Source: Larix sibirica
Taxonomy: Eukaryota > Streptophyta > Pinopsida > Pinales > Pinaceae
Length of the DNA stretch: 11,303 nucleotides
Reading direction: 5' to 3'
Assembly (NCBI GenBank): GCA_004151065.3
Contig: NWUY0300021153.1
Coordinates: 49,791 to 61,093 of the forward strand
Below are positions 8,173-11,303 of this stretch, piece after piece (the stretch's first letter is position 1; the number at the start of each line of letters is the position of its first letter). The position numbers were made by a program, and so were the translations under genes. Under the pieces are notes generated by a model. The model had not been told where the DNA came from. It did no database searches and worked only from the letters and a program-made list of their open reading frames with translations.

Positions 8173-8847
8173 ATGTTTGAGAAATAGCAATAGGTTGAAA
8201 CTTCTGGAAGCAGTCTTTCCGCAGTTTTTCAGGCTCAAAGGATGGAATTCATCAATCTCAAGAATGAACCAGATAAATGGGCGTCGAATCTCAAAGAGGA
8301 TGATGTCAAGGAGTGATACGCGCAAGTGTAGGTGAATCAGAAACATGCATAGGATATTTCATTCCTAAAGAGTTGTGTTGATCAATTGAATACACGGCAA
8401 CAATCAATTATATATATTTTGAAACATGCTCTAATAATTCCAGACATTTCAAGCTTGGAGGAGCAGACACGTCATCTTAAAATGGACCTACGCTTGTCAT
8501 CACAGAAACTCAATGAGTGAATTTTGGACAAATTCCTCCTCTTAGGATGTACATTTTTGTAATTTGGGAATCGAATTTTGTAGGTTGTAGATGTGGATAA
8601 CCTTGTTGACATGGAACACCTTGATATATGTACTTATGTCAATGTTTTAGCTTATGGGACAGAGGTTCTTATGACTGAATTTTTAATATATGTATCTCTT
8701 ATTCTTGTTATAATACAAATTATGTCTATTAGAGGAATGCAAATGTACTTTGTCATACTTCCTTGTATACACAATCTGTGTTTTGAAGGTGGTTTAATTT
8801 ACTGTCCCGCTAAAGGTGTTATGATGAAACCTTATGGTCCAAATTAG
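8173..8847 (+). pseudogene. Opposite-strand coding-like relic inside the retrotransposon, possible captured gene fragment
   Basis: One plus-strand frame runs from ATG 8173 to the stop before 8848, interrupted by TAG 8185, TAG 8191, TGA 8314, TAG 8329, TAG 8350, TGA 8518, TAA 8560 and TAG 8581. Between stops it is strongly protein-like. It has a charged, heptad-like helix from 8242 (AQRMEFINLKNEPDKW), then FLKSCVDQLNTRQQS and SSLEEQTRHLKMDLRLSSQ, suggesting a coiled coil. The last 84 codons (from ATG 8593) are hydrophobic with a possible membrane segment (FLIYVSLILVIIQIM). The four stops between 8314 and 8520 could all come from CAG or CGA codons by C-to-T change. It opposes the direction of gag and sits in the space left by the missing pol. 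I do not recognise the protein; chance openness of AT-rich DNA is the alternative, especially for 8593-8847. Confidence 0.35.
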
Positions 8848-9273
8848 CTATTTGCTTTTAAAAGAATGACTTGAATTTCCATCGATGTTGAAATGTAGAT
8901 TCTAGATTCATCAGTAGTTACTTTTTTTTTGTCACAATCCTTTTCTGTGCAAATTCTTCTGCAACTTCCTCCATATTGATCCTCTGAATAATTGATTCCA
9001 TTAGTGGAGGAAGAATCTTCCCTACATACATTCACCTTTATTCGTTCCTCTACTTCCTTGCATGAATTATCCCTACCATCCTCTTTGTTTCCCCTGTGTT
9101 GATCATATTGGAGCTCATCCTCGGTCTATGGATAGGGTTTGATTTGAGCCTTGAATTATGTCGAACAATGTTTCCTCTTCTTGTCCCGTGTTTTCCACTT
9201 TTTCAATCATCGGTACTTCCCTTGTATTTTCTTGCATTTTGTCGTGGTTCCTTTCTGTGTGCGTCTCCTTTTG
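8844..9273 (-). pseudogene. Acidic hydrophilic remnant after the protease
   Basis: Below the stop at 9276-9274 the protease frame continues for about 50 codons as a Glu/Asn/Thr-rich stretch (REVPMIEKVENTGQEEET...). It is followed in another frame by about 90 open codons (about 9120-8844) rich in Asp, Glu, Lys, Ser and Cys. A copia element should have integrase here (HHCC zinc motif, then catalytic D,D,E), but none is visible. Acidic low-complexity sequence of this sort resembles the linker between integrase and reverse transcriptase, which would mean a deletion removed integrase. That reading is tentative. Confidence 0.35.
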
Positions 9274-9321
9274 CTACATATTATATCCTTTATCCCTTTG
9301 TAAGTCTATATACTCTCCTTC

Positions 9322-9354
9322 ATCTTCCATAGCATGTTTAGAACATTCATTATC
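9322..9354 (-). other. Copia protease active-site remnant
   Basis: Minus-strand DNECSKHAMED aligns with the aspartic protease signature D-S-G-C-S-x-H-M-T-G-D of plant copia elements. The catalytic Asp is kept, but the essential Ser-Gly following it is Asn-Glu, so no activity is expected. It is followed by an EGEYIDLQRDKG stretch, as in intact relatives. Confidence 0.7.
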
Positions 9355-9607
9355 ACTATGTTAGTGATCCCTATGCAAGGCCAAATTGCATTTTTCTTGG
9401 CATTGTTCTTTGGTCCTTTTCATCCAAATCTTTGTATGGTCCTTTTTGTAGAAGGAACTTCTGGTTTCATCCTAGTTCATAGTTCAATTTCCATTTCCAA
9501 AAGGATAAAGGGATTGATAGCTTCTTTAGACTTCCTGTTTACATTGTCATCTCTGAAGTTCTTTAAAGGACCTCAATTTATCTCAAAATTATTGTTTGCA
9601 AGTGCTT

Positions 9608-9649
9608 TCAATTTGCATCCTTATGACTAAAATTATTGTAAAAATAATA
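9608..9649 (-). other. Second zinc-knuckle site, all cysteines lost
   Basis: The segment YYFYNNFSHKDAN followed by TGA keeps the spacing and histidine of a second C-x2-C-x4-H-x4-C knuckle as found in many plant copia gags. Both first cysteines appear as Tyr (TAT, one transition from TGT) and the last is a TGA stop. The alignment to a knuckle is by pattern. Confidence 0.5.
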
Positions 9650-10420
9650 ATTCCCCAAAAATATAGTTTGGTACCTGGTAGTGAGAGGTATTCTAGACGG
9701 TACAACTCCTTTGTTTTGATAGGCATATTTTTTGTCATTCTTTATATTGCCTTTCTCTTTGATAGGACTCTTAAGTGCATTTGCAAATCTCCTTGTACCT
9801 GCTTCATGGTTAGGTGTAATTGAATCCTTATCATTGTTTCCTTGATCATATCCTAATCCAGACTTGTTTGAGTTTTAACTTTGATTGTTGATGATTTCAT
9901 CCAAAATCTTAGAGCTCCTGCCAAAATTTTGTTGGCATCCTAGGTGAGTGCTTACCTTTTGTACTTCCTTCTCTACGGAGATATTATCCTTCTCCAATTC
10001 CTCAGATGTTGTTTCTTTCTCTTTCATATTTCCTGCTAGGTCTTATTCTATTATTTTGACCTTTTCTATCTGGTCTTGATACTTCAGTAGTTGGTCCTTT
10101 AAGTACTTATTCTTCTTTCTTGATTTTTTCAAATCCTCTAAAGTACTTATAAGTTCTCCTTCACAGTCTAACTCAGGCCTTAATTCATCTTCAAATATTT
10201 CACTTTTACATTCCTCTTCTATTGCCATAAATAACACTTCTTTTTCATCATCACAATTGTCATCTTCATATGTTGGGCTACTGTCCTCTTTGGAGTATAG
10301 ACGCTTCTTTTTTCTACCAAACCTTTTATAATTTTTAGGTCGACTTAAATTGTATGTCTTCTTCTTTTCTTCATGATTATGATCCTCCTCATCATCACTA
10401 TCTCTATTCTCTTTCTAGGG

Positions 10421-10462
10421 ACATTTAGAAGCAAAATTACCTATTTTACCACATTCAAAGCA
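10421..10462 (-). other. Gag CCHC zinc knuckle with His replaced by Asn
   Basis: The stretch CFECGKIGNFASKC has the C-x2-C-x4-H-x4-C spacing of retroviral nucleocapsid zinc knuckles. The histidine position (codon at 10438-10436, AAT) is Asn instead. One C-to-A change from CAT would explain it. Zinc binding and RNA packaging would probably be lost or weakened. Confidence 0.8.
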
Positions 10463-11235
10463 TTTGAAAGGAAGATTACCTTTGTACTTTCCAAGACCCT
10501 TCTGAAGTTTCTTCACAAAGTTTTCTTCTTCAAGGTCAAATTCATTAGAAGAATTCTTACTGAAATCTTGCTTGCTTCCTTTTGTCTTCTTGGATCCCTT
10601 GAATATTGATTCCCTTCTAGGAGGATTCTCCTTTGCAGTTCTCATTTCATAGGTAGTGAGGATTCCATGGATTCCATCCATTGTTACCTTGTGAAGATAT
10701 TTCCTATCTTCCAAGACTAATACTTTAGGATCAAATCTCATAGGTAGACATCTCAACACCTTTTGTATAATTGCTTCTTCAGGAACTGTTTCCCCAATAC
10801 CTTTGAGAGTATTGACTATGTTACCCAAGCAAATAAAGTAGGATGCAATGTTCTCATATTCCTTCATCTTCAAACTCTCAAACTGCCTCTGTAGGTTTGC
10901 GGATTTGGCTTTTTCACTTCGTCATCTCCTTTATAAATGCTTTGACGCTTATCCCATATTTATTTTGTTGAGATACACAACATGACCTTTATGAATTATG
11001 AGTCTAATAGACCACTTATTATTGCATTTTTTTCTTTTGCATTGCATTCATACATCCTTTTATCAACAACATCAGTTGGAGTAGTATTTGGGATTTTATA
11101 TCCATTTACAACTACCAGCCAAATATCAGTTCCAAGTGACTGTATGAAGAATTAGATTCTTATGCTCTGGAAATCATAATTGGATCCATAGAAATGTAGT
11201 TCTCGGTTTGTTGATAGAACTTCATGTATGTCCAT

Positions 11236-11303
11236 ATCTGCACAAAAATATGGATTACACAATGATCTTCCTTATAGTGATTAGATTGTTTCTGAAGGAA
11301 CCC
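11236..11303 (-). other. Copia leader just upstream of gag
   Basis: These 68 bases precede the gag ATG on the minus strand. No primer-binding site (TGGTATCAGAGC type) or LTR end is visible, so the 5' LTR starts further right, outside the window. Confidence 0.45.

Larger units (their letters stand above)
9274..11235 (-). pseudogene. gag: Ty1/copia gag with protease remnant, inactivated
   Basis: Gag is the capsid/nucleocapsid protein that packages the element's RNA in virus-like particles. The start is ATG 11235 (MDIHEVLST), followed by the aromatic GSNYDF...IQSLGTDIW block typical of the copia gag N-terminus (DUF4219/UBN2). Stops occur at 11154, 10998 and 10962 (codons 28, 80, 92). A frameshift near 10915-10909 leads into the main frame, which holds the UBN2 core (FESLKMKEYE, GETVPEEAIIQKVLRCLP), a basic stretch, and the zinc knuckle at 10462-10421. 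TAG 10417-10415 follows it. The same frame then continues through a Lys/Glu-rich region typical of plant copia gag, with stops at 10045, 9877 and 9610. A second frameshift, near 9450, leads into the protease remnant ending at TAG 9276-9274. It is a clear family match but cannot make protein. Confidence 0.85.
6217..11303 (-). mobile_element. Ty1/copia LTR retrotransposon, pol-less and degenerate, 3' part
   Basis: In minus-strand order the window contains a gag start (11235), gag with a zinc knuckle, a gag/protease remnant to 9274, an unassigned interior, a polypurine tract and a 3' LTR ending at 6217. The 5' LTR and primer-binding site must lie right of 11303. The distance from protease remnant to LTR (9274-7404) is about 1.9 kb, whereas integrase, reverse transcriptase and RNase H of copia elements need over 3 kb. 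None of their motifs was seen, so the element is an internal-deletion or gag-only type derivative that would have depended on another element's pol. The left target duplication would be bases 6212-6216 (ATTCT); its partner is off-window. Confidence 0.8.

Noticed and set aside
8549-8583. Possible short GT...AG intron joining the two parts of the antisense frame
   Set aside because: About 35 bases is too short for a plant intron, and the two parts are already in the same frame.
9096-9823. Hydrophobic plus-strand frames that look like membrane proteins
   Set aside because: Shadows opposite the gag/protease remnant; Lys/Glu-rich gag codons read as Phe/Leu on the complement.
10373-10609. Plus-strand 78-codon hydrophobic frame
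   Set aside because: Antisense to the gag zinc-knuckle region, which has a clear family match.
1-11303. CRISPR array, tRNA, rRNA or prokaryotic operon
   Set aside because: No regular spacer array, RNA-gene fold or ribosome-binding-site-led genes; everything points to plant repeat DNA.

Overview
This window looks like non-genic nuclear DNA from a seed plant with a large, repeat-rich genome. It is AT-rich, has no intact gene, and consists mainly of old, broken, partly nested transposable elements. The families (CACTA DNA transposon, Ty1/copia LTR retrotransposon, a second older retroelement-like polyprotein) are typical of plants. A conifer or other gymnosperm is possible, but the sequence does not settle it. 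There is no sign of bacterial or viral genes, rRNA, tRNA or CRISPR.

Layout. (1) Positions 1-646 are one end of a CACTA (En/Spm-type) DNA transposon. The terminal CACTACAAGGGA is read inward from 646, and several GCACC(G/A)NTGA-type subterminal motifs occur in both orientations behind it. The rest of the element lies left of the window. (2) Positions 647-3307 hold no recognisable gene, only some diverged repeats near 2300-2700. (3) Positions 3308-6216, plus strand, carry a heavily mutated polyprotein-like relic. It has several frames that each look protein-like for 50-170 codons, including a probable degenerate G-patch (5212-5320). (4) Positions 6217-11303, minus strand, are the 3' part of a Ty1/copia-type LTR retrotransposon. 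In its own direction it reads gag with zinc knuckle (11235 to about 10043), a gag/protease remnant (to 9274), a poorly understood interior (9273-7405), a polypurine tract (7416-7405), and a complete-looking 1188-bp 3' LTR (7404-6217, TGTTG...CAACA). The 5' LTR would lie just beyond the right edge. Nesting inside the plus-strand relic is inferred from the abrupt boundary at 6216/6217.

The most notable feature is the copia element. Between protease and 3' LTR, where integrase, reverse transcriptase and RNase H should fill over 3 kb, there is only about 1.9 kb, in which I recognise no pol domain. Part of that space (8173-8847) is readable on the opposite strand as one long interrupted frame, which could be a captured host sequence. 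The element therefore looks like a gag-bearing, pol-less derivative. It is itself dead: stops and frameshifts in gag, the zinc-knuckle His replaced by Asn, and the protease D-S-G changed to D-N-E. Its LTR retains a TATA box and three exactly spaced 32-bp units in the probable U3.
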